64,000 nucleotides of DNA from Paenibacillus sp. FSL H7-0357 (GTDB taxonomy: Bacteria; Bacillota; Bacilli; Paenibacillales; Paenibacillaceae): the NCBI RefSeq assembly GCF_000758525.1, contig NZ_CP009241.1, positions 1,054,001-1,118,000 of the forward strand, written 5' to 3'. The position numbers and the translations under genes are program-made. The notes below the pieces were generated by a model that saw only the letters and a program-made list of their open reading frames with translations, was not told the DNA's origin and ran no database searches. Positions within the stretch are counted from its first letter, which is position 1; each line of letters starts with the position of its first letter. This document shows positions 16,712 to 26,966 of this stretch, piece by piece.

Positions 16712-18547
16712 ATGCTTCGTACACATTTACACCTAAGAAGAACAAGTCCAACGATGCTGCAGCGTGTTGTACCTTTACTGCTGCTGATTCTGTTCATGGC
16801 CGCTGCGCCCTTTGCGACATTGCAGGCCAGCGCTGCAACATCTGCCGCGCCATCTCATATTGACGCCGTACTGCTGATTGATGTCAGCAACTCCATGAAT
16901 AAGAGTGACAAGAACAAGATCGCGAACGAAGCGATGAAAATGTTTATAGATATGCTGTCTGCCCAAGGCGACAAGGTCGGTATCGTAGCCTACACCGATA
17001 AGGTGCAGCGGGAGAAGGCGCTGCTGCAAATCAGCTCTGCCAGTGATAAGCAGGACCTCAAGGATTTCATCGACGGTTTAAGCCGCGGGGCGTATACGGA
17101 TATCGCCGTAGGGATGGAAGAGGCCGTCAAGGTGCTGGAGAATGGCAGTGACCCGGGTCATGAGCCAATGATCGTCATGCTGGCTGACGGCAACAATGAT
17201 TTGGATGAATCAAGCGGCCGGACCCAGAGCCAGTCGGATCAGGAACTGGATGCTGCCATAGAAACAGCCAAGCAGAAAGGATACCCGGTTTATACTATAG
17301 GGCTCAATGCTGATGGCAAGCTGAATAAAGAAATTCTGGCAGGCCTGTCTGACAAGACAGGCGGCAAGGCATTCACAACGGATTCGGCCGATGATCTGCC
17401 GCAGATCCTAAGTGAAATTTTTGCCAGCCATTTGAAGCTGAAGGTCGTGCCTGTACAGTCGATTACGGCGAACGGAAGCTATCAGGAGGTTACGGTCAAT
17501 GTTCCTAACAGCAGTGTGCTGGAAGCGAATATATCCATTATGTCCTCCCAGCCGGTTACCGCGAAGCTGACGGATCCTTCGGGAAAATCTATAGCTATCC
17601 CGTCGGACGATGTCCTGCTGTCCAAATCGAGCAGCTATAGCCTGATCAAGCTGATCTCGCCGGAGCAGGGGGACTGGAAGCTCCAGGTGAAGGGTGTGCC
17701 GAAGGATAAGATCGATATCAATCTCGTATTCAACTATGATCTGGAGCTTAAGATCGATGCGCTGCCTTCCGCCGCAACTTACAAGAAGGGCGATAAAGTT
17801 GAGATTTCCTCGCACCTGTTCAGCAATGGTGCTCAGGTAACGCTCAGTAATTTGTATCAAGATATGAAGGCGGTACTGCTCGCCACGGATCTGGATACAG
17901 GCGATGTGCAGGAGATTCCGCTGGATAACTCCGCAGCGGTCTTCAAAGGCACCTTTGAACTCAAGGACAGCCATGAGTATGAGCTGAAGGTCCGGGCGGA
18001 GGAGAGCAGCTTCTACCGTGAGAGTGACGTGCTCAAGATCAACGCCAAGACGGGGACGGTTGCTACAAGCCCACCGGCAGCGGGAACAAAGCCGGGTGGT
18101 GAAGAACCTGCTCTGGAGAAGTCTTCCTCAAAGACGCCATATTTTATCATTGGGGGCATCGTGCTGCTGCTCGCTGCGGCTGTTGCGTTCTGGCTGTTGC
18201 GCAAGAATTCGACCCGAGGTTTTGTAGGGCAGATGGTGGTGGAGGTACTCGACGGGAATACCGGAGAGAAGACCTATCCACAGTACAAGAAGCTTTCGGC
18301 GTTCCGGGGGAAATTCACCCTTCACCAATTGCTGCAGCTGGCACCGGAGCTGAAGGAGAGCGAGAAGCTCGTCTTCACACCGGGCAAGAATGACCGCCTG
18401 CTGCTGCGCGGCGGGGAAGGTATATCCGTGGAAAGATCGGGCCGTGTGGCCGATACCTCGCGCGGACTAGAATTGAAGAGCGGCGACCGTATTTCCGTGG
18501 CGCTGCAGACGGTAGATAAGACGATTTTGCTGGAGTATTTAATATAA
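16712..18547 (+). CDS. Membrane-anchored von Willebrand factor A protein
   Basis: A 611-aa protein with an N-terminal signal or anchor (about residues 18-40). The VWA domain has MIDAS residues DVSNS (57-61), T129 in GAYTDI and D159 in MLADGNND. Two beta-sandwich-like regions follow. A membrane helix lies at about 472-494 (YFIIGGIVLLLAAAVAFWLL), and a cytoplasmic tail of about 115 residues closes the protein. The VWA part would be outside and the tail inside, suitable for linking an external ligand to the cytoplasmic GTPases. First gene of the rightward arm; ribosome site GAGGAG. Confidence 0.85.
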   Translation: MLRTHLHLRRTSPTMLQRVVPLLLLILFMAAAPFATLQASAATSAAPSHIDAVLLIDVSNSMNKSDKNKIANEAMKMFIDMLSAQGDKVGIVAYTDKVQREKALLQISSASDKQDLKDFIDGLSRGAYTDIAVGMEEAVKVLENGSDPGHEPMIVMLADGNNDLDESSGRTQSQSDQELDAAIETAKQKGYPVYTIGLNADGKLNKEILAGLSDKTGGKAFTTDSADDLPQILSEIFASHLKLKVVPVQSITANGSYQEVTVNVPNSSVLEANISIMSSQPVTAKLTDPSGKSIAIPSDDVLLSKSSSYSLIKLISPEQGDWKLQVKGVPKDKIDINLVFNYDLELKIDALPSAATYKKGDKVEISSHLFSNGAQVTLSNLYQDMKAVLLATDLDTGDVQEIPLDNSAAVFKGTFELKDSHEYELKVRAEESSFYRESDVLKINAKTGTVATSPPAAGTKPGGEEPALEKSSSKTPYFIIGGIVLLLAAAVAFWLLRKNSTRGFVGQMVVEVLDGNTGEKTYPQYKKLSAFRGKFTLHQLLQLAPELKESEKLVFTPGKNDRLLLRGGEGISVERSGRVADTSRGLELKSGDRISVALQTVDKTILLEYLI

Positions 18548-18616
18548 GGCTGAGAAGTTAGTGGTATGGGGAGTTCCTGTAACTGGAATTTTTCAAATTG
18601 ACTAGGGGGAAAACCT

Positions 18617-21600
18617 ATGAAACCGGTAGTGAGAGAGCATATTCAGCAATTGGATGTATCGCTTGGCGGAGGGATCGTCAGCGACAAAATCAGAGTAGAC
18701 ACGATCGATAATCCGATCCTGATCATCGGCCTCGGCGGCACGGGCATTGATGCCCTGCTGCGCTTGAAATACCAGATCAACCGCCGCTTCAAGCTGCCGG
18801 AAGATCCGCTCTCCAAGAAGAAACGCGACAAGCCGGACAATGTGGAATTTTTGGCATTTGAGACCAATGAGCAGGACCGCGGTAAAAAATACAAAGGCAT
18901 CGGCCTCGATCCGCAGAATGAATTTGTGCTGCTGGCCAATGCCGAGATCGGCGGACTGCTGCAGAACCGCAGCATTCTCGACCCGTATATTACAGAATGG
19001 CTGTCACCTGAGCTGAGCATTACCGACGGAATGAACGGTGCCGCAGGGGTACGCCAGGCTGGACGGCTGCTGCTGTTTACGAAGATCAACCAGGTTGTGG
19101 GCGCCATCGACAAGAAGATCAAGACGCTGTCCGTCGGCACCAGCAAGAAGCTGATGGTATTCCTGCTCACCGGTCTGTCCGGGGGAACAGGAAGCGGCTC
19201 GTTCCTTGATATTGCTTATATCGTGCGCGGGATTATAGAACGCGACTACGGCGCGGCCGGTGTTGACCGGGTGAACACACTGGGATATCTGTTCACGCCG
19301 GACGTGAACCTGGCAAACAAGAGCCTCAGCGAGCATACGCGCGAATATATCCGCAAGAACGGGTATGCGGCGCTCAAAGAGCTGGATTACTGGATGAATG
19401 TGGACAGCCGGGGTGAACGGTTCCGCCAGCAATACGGCAATATACTGACGGTTAATTCGCCGCTGCCTCCGTTCAATCTGTGCCATCTGATCTCGGCGAC
19501 CAATACCGAAGGCAAGCTGCTGGAGAACGCCTATGATTATTGCATGAATGTAACTGCGGAGAATATCACGAACTTTATGGCCAGCGAGGAAAAGCAGTCG
19601 GGTGAGGAATTTGCGATCCACGACTATATCAGCAACATCCGCACGAACATTGCGCAGATGAACAAGACCTATCCGGCCAACTATGAATACAACATTATCG
19701 GGGCCTCTTCCGCAGTTCTGCCGATAGAGGAAATGACCACCTATCTGGCTTTCCGCCTGTTCGACAAGATGGACAAGATGTTCCAGCAGGCACCGGGGCA
19801 GGAGGATGTGGAGAAGCTGGCCCGCAAGCTGGGCATCGACCTCGACACCATGATCAAAACCTTTGAATCCCGTGTGCCGGAGCCGCTGCCCGGCTACCAG
19901 AACAGTGAACGTCTGGGCCATGCCAATGTGATCAAGAACCAGGTCGTCGACATGGATACGGAGCTGGAGCAGAACTTCCTGTCCCGGGCGCGTGAAGAAT
20001 ATATCAAGGCCAAGAAGCAGCTGCCGGGCGAAATCACCGGACGTTTCGGTGAGGAACTGGAGCGAATCTTCCTTCATCCTGAGCAGGGACCGTTTTATGT
20101 CTCTCGCCTGCTTTATACCGAGAAGGGCTTCTGTATTCTGAAGCTGATCCAGTCCTATATCGAAGCGCTGCGTGAGAGCCTGCTGAGACTTCCGCGCGAT
20201 ATCGAGACGGCGCAGGAGAGTGCGGAGGAGAAGCTGGGCGATGCGCGGAGCGCTTTTGTCTCCAAGGAAAAGAAGAAAAACGCCTATATCGAAGCCAAAA
20301 TCAACGAGTACTGGCTGCATGCTGATGTGGAGCGCACGGAGCAGATGATCGAATTCTACGAGGACCTGTTTGAGCTTCTGAATGAAGAAAACAACCGGAT
20401 TTATGGTGTGTTTACGGAGATTCTCAGTGCGCTCAGCACGATCTTTGAGAAGAACGGCGATATTTTGATTAACGGTGAAGAGCAGGCCGACCATAAAGGC
20501 AACAAAACCTACTACTGGAATATCGTCAATGTGCCGGATATTTCGGCGACGATCTCGAAGGTAATGGACCAGAAGGACGGTGATGACCTGATCCGTGACT
20601 TCACGCGGGAAATGCTGAAGCATTCCGGCCGCTGGGTCAAAGAACAGGAGATCGACATTGTGCGTTCCATCTCCGAATTCCTGAGCGATAAGTTCGGCGA
20701 TCTCATTACCCGTTCGATGGAGGATTTCCTGGTCATGAAATACGGCCGCGAGGAGCCGCTGGATAAGTTCGTGGAGCGGATTATCGCCGGACGCCTGGAT
20801 GAGGACGCCGTGCCGATTTTCCATCTCAGCAACAGCTCCGGCAGCCTGCACTTCCCGTCGTGGGGATTCGTATCTGTGCCGGTTAAGGCACCGGGCATCC
20901 TGAAGGGGATCCGCAATTATCAGAATAATGCGCTGGGCAAATCGCAGTTTACGATCAAGGAAAGCCAGGTGAAGAACCGGATTTTCTGGCTGAATACGCG
21001 CAATGGGGTACCGCTGTTTGTGTATACGCCGCTGCGGGTGTTCGAGGAGAACTATGAGCGGACCATCCTCGACAAGGAAGGCATTGGCCGCCATCTGGTG
21101 ATGACTGACAAGAACAACTGGACCTACCTGCCGTCCCCGATTCCGGAAAAATCATGGGGCGATACCTACGTCAACGCCCGTGTGCGTGATTACAACGCCA
21201 GAGTTCGCGCCGATTTCGCGAAAGCACTGGAGAGCGGGGTTATTATCGAAAAAGGGCTGGATGAAAATACGAGCAGCCGGTTCTCGGTCGTGTTCACCAA
21301 GCCGTTCGACTTGGCTAAATTCCTGAGCGGCTATGATCTGCAGCTTGACTCCTCGCGTCCGAATCTTGGTGAAGTGAAGAAGGCAACCGACGAGCTGAAG
21401 GCGCTGCGCCAGAATGGGCTGGAGCGCGAAGGGATCAAGGATATCTTTGGCAGCATTAATAAGGAACTGGCCCAGGAGAATCTGATCCGTTCCCCGCAGC
21501 TGATTACCCGTGTGCGTGAAGAGCTGGCGAAGTACGAGGCGCTGACCGCGAAGGCGGCTGAGCTTGAGGCACTGCTGCATCAATATATCGACGAAGACAA

Positions 21601-22006
21601 ATGGCTGGATCAGTTCATCGAAGCCTTGTACACCGATACGATCACCAAAAAAGGCGCGCTTTACGTCTATGACCGTGACGAGGACGAAGATGCCTGGGAA
21701 CCCTTTGCCAACTTAATGAAGGAACGCAGCTATGTGGAGTATGCGGTATACCGCCATTTCCGCTCGCTGGATGAGAAGAGCCGCAGTCTGCTGCTGCGCA
21801 AGGCGGCCCGCCGCGCCGGTGAAATGACCGCTGCGGAGGATGTCACCCCGCTGCTCTACAAGCTGGAAGGCATGTATGTCTCCTTCCTGGAGGCGCGTGA
21901 CAGTCTGGAATATGAGCGGGTGGAGCATGCGGACGGCGATGAAATGTACAGCTTCTACAAGAGCCTGACCGGCAAGCTTGGCAGCATCCGCAGAAAGCTG
22001 AAGTAA
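18617..22006 (+). CDS. Tubulin/FtsZ-superfamily GTPase (Tubulin_2/FtsZl type)
   Basis: A 1129-aa protein, far longer than FtsZ. The N-terminal GTPase has the glycine-rich loop GLGGTG (38-43) within NPILIIGLGGTGIDALLRLK, and the tubulin signature GGTGSGS (189-195) within LLTGLSGGTGSGSFLDIAYI. NGYAALKELD (248-257) and FNLCHLISATNTEGK (286-300) correspond to the region after the nucleotide domain. The remaining 700 residues are mostly helical and unrecognised. Families of this type occur with VWA proteins and a distinct GTPase and were proposed to act in membrane remodelling. Start ATG follows AGGGGG. Its partner begins 5 nt downstream. Confidence 0.88.
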   Translation: MKPVVREHIQQLDVSLGGGIVSDKIRVDTIDNPILIIGLGGTGIDALLRLKYQINRRFKLPEDPLSKKKRDKPDNVEFLAFETNEQDRGKKYKGIGLDPQNEFVLLANAEIGGLLQNRSILDPYITEWLSPELSITDGMNGAAGVRQAGRLLLFTKINQVVGAIDKKIKTLSVGTSKKLMVFLLTGLSGGTGSGSFLDIAYIVRGIIERDYGAAGVDRVNTLGYLFTPDVNLANKSLSEHTREYIRKNGYAALKELDYWMNVDSRGERFRQQYGNILTVNSPLPPFNLCHLISATNTEGKLLENAYDYCMNVTAENITNFMASEEKQSGEEFAIHDYISNIRTNIAQMNKTYPANYEYNIIGASSAVLPIEEMTTYLAFRLFDKMDKMFQQAPGQEDVEKLARKLGIDLDTMIKTFESRVPEPLPGYQNSERLGHANVIKNQVVDMDTELEQNFLSRAREEYIKAKKQLPGEITGRFGEELERIFLHPEQGPFYVSRLLYTEKGFCILKLIQSYIEALRESLLRLPRDIETAQESAEEKLGDARSAFVSKEKKKNAYIEAKINEYWLHADVERTEQMIEFYEDLFELLNEENNRIYGVFTEILSALSTIFEKNGDILINGEEQADHKGNKTYYWNIVNVPDISATISKVMDQKDGDDLIRDFTREMLKHSGRWVKEQEIDIVRSISEFLSDKFGDLITRSMEDFLVMKYGREEPLDKFVERIIAGRLDEDAVPIFHLSNSSGSLHFPSWGFVSVPVKAPGILKGIRNYQNNALGKSQFTIKESQVKNRIFWLNTRNGVPLFVYTPLRVFEENYERTILDKEGIGRHLVMTDKNNWTYLPSPIPEKSWGDTYVNARVRDYNARVRADFAKALESGVIIEKGLDENTSSRFSVVFTKPFDLAKFLSGYDLQLDSSRPNLGEVKKATDELKALRQNGLEREGIKDIFGSINKELAQENLIRSPQLITRVREELAKYEALTAKAAELEALLHQYIDEDKWLDQFIEALYTDTITKKGALYVYDRDEDEDAWEPFANLMKERSYVEYAVYRHFRSLDEKSRSLLLRKAARRAGEMTAAEDVTPLLYKLEGMYVSFLEARDSLEYERVEHADGDEMYSFYKSLTGKLGSIRRKLK

Positions 22007-22010
22007 GCCT

Positions 22011-24416
22011 ATGATTAAAGCACAAGCATTAAGTTATGCCCAGCAATATGCGGCACAGGAAGAGGCGCAGCGCAGCAAAGGGGATGGACGCAGCAGCATC
22101 CATTACCCGGCCTTGTTTCTGTTCCTGGGCGACAAGGTATCACCGGCCATTGGACCGGTGCTGGACAGCTGCGAACGGAAATGGGATAATGCCGGCGGCG
22201 TGATGGCACTGCATGCAGCGCCTGCAGGCGGCAAGGAACAGGGCCACAGTCAGGTGCAGGGCGGTGAAGGCGGAAGGGAGCGGGTGATGAGCATGGCCCT
22301 GCCGGAAACGGCGGGGCGCGATCCCCGCACGGTCCGCCATGACATCTACCGCGAATTTCACGAAGACAGCCGTTATTTGGCTGGGATGAACCGGACCCTC
22401 CGGCAGCTCGGCAACAGCATAGCGGATTATGGGCGGCTGTATTCTTCCTTTGACGTCATCCATTTGTCCATCATTACGCGGGTCGATGACCCGCTTAATG
22501 TGCTGCTGCCGGAAGTTGCCCTGCTGGCCCGAGCAGTGCTCGGGCAGTCGTTCAAGTCGGTGCAGACCGACCTTTACGCCCTGATCAACGAGCGGGAGCA
22601 GGGGGAGAATTTCGGGTATTCCAGTTCGGTAGGGCTGGCTTTTCTGCGTGAGCTGGACGGGATGCAGCTTACGGACTATACGTTCAAAGCGCCGCTGCTT
22701 GTAACCGAAGAAGGGCTGTCTATTCCGGTCGCCCATGGCCCCTCCGCCTTGTTCGATCTCGTCTATCTGCTCTCTGATAAGAACGAGCGGGGGATGATGT
22801 CCCCGCATGGCATGGACGATAATTATGAGATTATCGCCCATATCAGCCTGCTGAAGAACCGTGTGCGGCCTTCCACGGACCACGCAACTGGACATGGCGG
22901 CTATAACAATATGACCTTTAAGAGCGGCATCAGGGGCAGTACGGGAAGGCAGGGGTATGCATCCGCCGGCTTTTCCGCCGTTCGCAGACCCAATAAGCAG
23001 ATTGCGCTGACGGTGCTGTACCACGCTTTCCGCTATCTTGCGGAAGAACTGCGCGGAGGCAGCGCTGCATGGAGTCTGCGTGAGCGGCAGTCGCTGCTTG
23101 GGCTAAACCCGGAGGCCTTGCGTGAACGTGCGGCGGCATTGCTGCCGGATGAAGCCGGAATTGCGGAAATGACCGGGCTGATGAGCCACGGACGACCGTC
23201 CTTCAGCGAACTGAAGCAGCTGTCGCTGCGCGAAGCGGAGGACCTGCTCTTCGGTGACGGCGGGCAGGCTTATTTCCGCCGCAACTTTGCGGAGGTATCC
23301 GCCGGACGCACAGCAGCCGTAAATCCTGCCCGTGAATGGGACGCTGTTCTGGCGGCCCAGGAGACGGCGGTTCCGCCAGTGACGTTCTATCAGCTGGCGG
23401 AGTGGACCGCCGGGCAGGGCGAAGCCGGCGGCAGTGTGCTGCATGCGCTGCGCCAGCATATGAACGGCCTGCGCTCAGCGTTATCCTCCGCACAGGAGGA
23501 GCTGGAGCGGCTCTACGCGGAAAGCGTGGAGCGCCAGCCGTTCCAGCGGGTGCCGCTGCTGGATAAACGGACGGTGCGCAATTTCATTCATTATTTATTT
23601 GAACGGGTCTATGGCGGAAAGTACGAGATTCTGCGTCTTGAGAGCGAGCTTGCGCTCTGCCTCCGATATGATGCCGCACTGGAACAGCTGCACCTGGAGA
23701 GCAAGGCTAAGGTGCAGACGATGGAGGCGCTGGAGGAAGAGCTGCGCAGTCTTGCACTGAATAGCATCGGCCGCAGCAACGAGACGGTGGACCGGAACAT
23801 TATGGAGTATTACCGTACCGTCACGGAAGAGGTCATGAAGGACATGGAAGCGCGCCGTGGTGCCGGCATCTTCTTCAGCGAGCGCTTTATGGGCAGCCTC
23901 TCGGAACTGCTCAAGCAAGGCGGAGCGGCAGTCGCGGAACGGCTGATTGAGATCTGCCGGAGGGAACTGCTGGCGGCAGAGCCGTTCGCGCTGCCTTTTG
24001 AGGAAGAGCTGCTGCGGCGGGCCAATGTCGCGGCGGCTTATGAGAACCGCGAGATCGTGTCCAAGGAGGAGCTGTTCAAGCGGCTGTACCGGAGCCTGGA
24101 AGAGGAGGCGAACATCAATGTCCGCCTGTTCGAATACACGCAGGAGCACCGGCATGAGGAGAAATATTTCTTCGGCGACAGTGCATCCGAGTTCCTGCGC
24201 TACGCCTTCGGTGCAGACGAGACGACCCGCATCTACCGGCTCGGCTTCGTGCATGAGCAGCGCCGGAGCGGAGTCGAGAAGCTGAACCTGATGGGCGGTT
24301 TCCATCTGGAGGACCTGCTCTATTACCGCAACGGCAAGGTCTACTATGAGACCTACGCCACAAGCGGCTACCGGCTCCACGGCGTTGAAGCTGAGCAGCT
24401 CCCGGAGTTGCGTTAA
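22011..24416 (+). CDS. Predicted tubulin-like partner lacking GTP-binding motifs
   Basis: An 801-aa protein with no annotated domain that I recognise. Comparison with the upstream tubulin-like GTPase shows collinear blocks: YPALFLFLGDKVSPAI (32-47) against NPILIIGLGGTGIDAL, IHLSIITRVDDPLN (150-163) against VFLLTGLSGGTGSG, GLAFLRELD (208-216) against YAALKELD, and FDLVYLLSDKNERG (248-261) against FNLCHLISATNTEG. Both nucleotide motifs are replaced, so it would be a non-hydrolysing paralogue. The C-terminal half is helical. It starts 5 nt after the GTPase stop with no clear ribosome site, indicating coupled translation. Confidence 0.72.
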   Translation: MIKAQALSYAQQYAAQEEAQRSKGDGRSSIHYPALFLFLGDKVSPAIGPVLDSCERKWDNAGGVMALHAAPAGGKEQGHSQVQGGEGGRERVMSMALPETAGRDPRTVRHDIYREFHEDSRYLAGMNRTLRQLGNSIADYGRLYSSFDVIHLSIITRVDDPLNVLLPEVALLARAVLGQSFKSVQTDLYALINEREQGENFGYSSSVGLAFLRELDGMQLTDYTFKAPLLVTEEGLSIPVAHGPSALFDLVYLLSDKNERGMMSPHGMDDNYEIIAHISLLKNRVRPSTDHATGHGGYNNMTFKSGIRGSTGRQGYASAGFSAVRRPNKQIALTVLYHAFRYLAEELRGGSAAWSLRERQSLLGLNPEALRERAAALLPDEAGIAEMTGLMSHGRPSFSELKQLSLREAEDLLFGDGGQAYFRRNFAEVSAGRTAAVNPAREWDAVLAAQETAVPPVTFYQLAEWTAGQGEAGGSVLHALRQHMNGLRSALSSAQEELERLYAESVERQPFQRVPLLDKRTVRNFIHYLFERVYGGKYEILRLESELALCLRYDAALEQLHLESKAKVQTMEALEEELRSLALNSIGRSNETVDRNIMEYYRTVTEEVMKDMEARRGAGIFFSERFMGSLSELLKQGGAAVAERLIEICRRELLAAEPFALPFEEELLRRANVAAAYENREIVSKEELFKRLYRSLEEEANINVRLFEYTQEHRHEEKYFFGDSASEFLRYAFGADETTRIYRLGFVHEQRRSGVEKLNLMGGFHLEDLLYYRNGKVYYETYATSGYRLHGVEAEQLPELR

Positions 24417-24546
24417 GCCACAGGCACAGAATGGACGGCTGTGTGTGCTTCTCTTCTCAGATGAGCGAGCGTTTCTATTGTAAAAAGTGCAGCAGAACCG
24501 CTTGTGTCATCCCCTTACTGTATCAATCCAAGAAGAGACCGTTAGG

Positions 24547-24572
24547 AGTATGCTCCAGAGTATACTTTTTTT
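24547..24572 (+). terminator. Probable terminator after the tubulin-like partner gene
   Basis: AGTATGCT (24547-24554) and AGTATACT (24559-24566) form an 8-bp stem with one G-T wobble, followed by TTTTTTT. Confidence 0.55.
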
Positions 24573-24578
24573 AAAAAG

Positions 24579-24673
24579 ATAAGAATTTATATGCTTCACG
24601 CTATAAATTATCCTTCTATTTCTCGCTGAAACGGTTACCGTCCTTTTGAGGACAGCGAAGCCATTTCCACTTG
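24579..24673 (+). repeat. Interspersed two-hairpin repeat, long form, copy 3
   Basis: Nearly identical to 11775-11868 over about 95 bp, with the same AATTTATA/TATAAATT hairpin followed by the GAAACGG-type hairpin with GTCCTTTTGAGGAC inside and the CACTTG end. Confidence 0.85.
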
Positions 24674-24843
24674 CTAATACTGTAATTTCATAGCCAGGCT
24701 CATTGAGTAACATTACAATAAACAAAGGGAGTTCCTTCGCCGCCGTTTTTGCCATGGACTAGAATGCCAACAGCATGACCGGCTGGCTGCTCCGGTAATT
24801 ATAAATATCAAATTTTAGTTGTTCCCGGAAAGGATGAATAACG

Positions 24844-26121
24844 ATGCAGCGAAAAATCAATCTGCTCCTGTTCTTCTTCAGCCTGCTGGGCGGTGGAGTG
24901 GCCTTTGTTCTCGGTGAGCTGCTGCTTAGCCGCAGGCCCTATGACCTGCCGTCGATTGTGCTTGTCGGAATCTATTTTGCCATTGTGGCACTTGGGGTTG
25001 GGCTTGGCTGTCTGATTGCGGAGATGATCTCTCCAAGGCTGAACGGCTTGTCCTGGAAGCAGCGTTATCTGGGCTTGTCCTGGAAGCTGCTCCCGCTGAC
25101 GCTCGTTCTGATGCTTGGAGTAGGCGTTTTAACAGAGTTTGTGTACGAGCTGAACTTCGGCGGAATCAAGCCGATCAAAAATGTCGTAATGGTCATTGAT
25201 GACTCCGGCAGTATGATGCAGAGTGATCCTGACAACAGCCGCTATGCGGCTGCGGATGCGCTGGTGCGGCAAATGGACGAAGATAATCAGGTGGCTGTAG
25301 TAACTTTCAGCGACGAGTCTTCGGTTGTTCAGCCGTTGATTTCACTCTCCAGTTCGGCGAACCGCGAGAAAGTATCGGCTGTAATCAGCAGTTTGCAGAC
25401 GACGGAGGGCGGGACGAATATCAGCGGTGCACTCACAGAAGCTATGAACGTTATTAACAGTGACGACAAAGCCAGCCGCGGAGCAATGGTAATCCTGCTG
25501 TCCGACGGGTTCAGTCAGTTCAATACCGCTACGGAACTCAACGAGTACGTGGAGCGCGGCATCGCGGTTAATACTATTGGACTGGCGCTGGACGATACAT
25601 CAGGCTCCAATTTGCTGCTAGACATCGCTTCCGTCACCGGCGGGCAATACTATGATGTTACAGATGCGAACCGGCTGGGTGATGTGTTCCAGCAAATTTA
25701 TGACCGCTTGGGAGACCGGACCTTGCTCACTGAGCGCAGTGATGCGACCGCCGACAGTCCGTATTATGCAGTAGTTCGTATTTTGGCGCTTATGCTGATC
25801 GGCATAACTCTGGGCGTTGGCCTTGGTATTGTGTTCGATAACCGCCACCTCGCTAAAAGCTTCGGAGTAGGCGGCGCAGTGTCCGGTCTATTCGCCGGAC
25901 TGATCCTTGAATTCGGCCTCAGCGGGCATTCTTACTGGGATGCAATCATCCGTCTGATCGCCCTGCTTGTTCTGGCTGCGATTCTCTCCTTGTTCACCTT
26001 TGTTGTGCCGGTTGGGGAGGGACGATTATCCCGCAGAGGTGAAAGAAATGCTGCAGCCTCAGCACCGTCATCGGAGGGCTTCCACTCACCGCGCAGAAAC
26101 AGGGGCAGCAAGGGATTCTAA
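24844..26121 (+). CDS. Polytopic membrane protein with central VWA domain
   Basis: A 425-aa protein. Three hydrophobic helices (about 5-25, 37-60, 80-100) precede a VWA domain with MIDAS motif MVIDDSGSMMQSD starting near residue 116, TEGGTNI for the MIDAS threonine, and ILLSDGF for the distal aspartate. Three more helices follow after residue 300, and the short tail is basic. Unlike the 16712 VWA protein, this VWA sits between two membrane bundles. It is the first gene of the second rightward transcription unit of the tubulin-type locus. Confidence 0.83.
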   Translation: MQRKINLLLFFFSLLGGGVAFVLGELLLSRRPYDLPSIVLVGIYFAIVALGVGLGCLIAEMISPRLNGLSWKQRYLGLSWKLLPLTLVLMLGVGVLTEFVYELNFGGIKPIKNVVMVIDDSGSMMQSDPDNSRYAAADALVRQMDEDNQVAVVTFSDESSVVQPLISLSSSANREKVSAVISSLQTTEGGTNISGALTEAMNVINSDDKASRGAMVILLSDGFSQFNTATELNEYVERGIAVNTIGLALDDTSGSNLLLDIASVTGGQYYDVTDANRLGDVFQQIYDRLGDRTLLTERSDATADSPYYAVVRILALMLIGITLGVGLGIVFDNRHLAKSFGVGGAVSGLFAGLILEFGLSGHSYWDAIIRLIALLVLAAILSLFTFVVPVGEGRLSRRGERNAAASAPSSEGFHSPRRNRGSKGF

Positions 26122-26183
26122 AAGTATGGACAGCAGATAGGGAACATGCAAAACGATAGGGATAGTGAAAGGAGTTTACAGTC

Positions 26184-26819
26184 ATGAGGTACGCCGAGGC
26201 TCATTCCTCCACGCCGGTTATTGCGGATGTGGTCTCCCGGGTGGAGGACCGGTTCTGTACGCTGCGATGGCGCTGGCCGGATGGCGTGCAGGCGGTCTGT
26301 ATTCACAAGGCCTCTACAGAAGCGCCGGATAGCGGAGAGCTTCCGCCCTCCGGCATGAAGCTGTATACGCGCGAGGAGTACAAAGCGAATAATGGATACC
26401 GCGACAGGCTGGATGATATCGGCCAGGTGGTCTATACCATATTTGTCCGGCTCACCGAGAACGGAGAGACCCTGCTGGTGCGCCAGCCGGATGGCGAGAA
26501 CCGTGCCTTGGTCAGTGCAGGCAAGGCGCGGATTTATTATTCCATCCAGCAGAAAAAAGCACTGTTCGGCAAGCTGAAAACAGTACATATGACGATTTCC
26601 GCCGAAGTGCCGGTGCCGAAGGATGTACTGTGCTACGTCAAGAAACGGGGCGGGCATCCGGCTTCTAAAGAGGACGGCATCCTTTTTCCATTTGTGCAGG
26701 ATTTCCCCGCCGGGAGAAGCGTCCTTCCGCCGATTGAAATCGGCAAGGAGGATTTTGTACGCATCTTTTTCACGGATGGCCGTAAGTACGGATTGTATTA
26801 TGAGCTGGTGCCGGAGTAA
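26184..26819 (+). CDS. Unknown protein, predicted beta-sandwich pair
   Basis: A 211-aa soluble protein with no signal or membrane segment. Two halves look like fibronectin-type or Ig-like beta sandwiches: SRVEDRFCTLRWRWPDGVQAV with GQVVYTIFVRLTENGETLLV, then GKARIYYSIQQKKALFG with KTVHMTISAEVPVP. It has a good ribosome site (AAAGGAG) and lies between the second VWA gene and the P-loop GTPase gene. It may be a cytoplasmic adaptor of the complex (inference from position). No family was recognised. Confidence 0.72.
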   Translation: MRYAEAHSSTPVIADVVSRVEDRFCTLRWRWPDGVQAVCIHKASTEAPDSGELPPSGMKLYTREEYKANNGYRDRLDDIGQVVYTIFVRLTENGETLLVRQPDGENRALVSAGKARIYYSIQQKKALFGKLKTVHMTISAEVPVPKDVLCYVKKRGGHPASKEDGILFPFVQDFPAGRSVLPPIEIGKEDFVRIFFTDGRKYGLYYELVPE

Positions 26820-26966
26820 TCCGGTGTTGAGCTTGTAATTATGAGTCCGCAGCTTGCTTGGGTCGTAAGTATCTTGAGGTGTAAGCTTCGTACGTCTGTG
26901 GTGCGCGCGTTTGCGGGAATGTAAGTAAGTCTGAATGGCCTGCTTTTTGGAGTCTGAAGTGGCTGG

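Larger units (their letters stand above)
24417..24843. other. Intergenic stretch splitting the tubulin-type locus
   Basis: A 427-bp gap. It holds a terminator (24547-24572) and long-form repeat copy 3 (24579-24673). No gene with a credible start was seen, so transcription of the locus is probably divided here. Confidence 0.6.

Noticed and set aside
19004..21094. A 696-codon open frame antisense to the tubulin-like gene
   Set aside because: It lies wholly opposite a well-supported gene, has no ribosome site or recognisable domain, and is the expected result of high GC at codon position 3.
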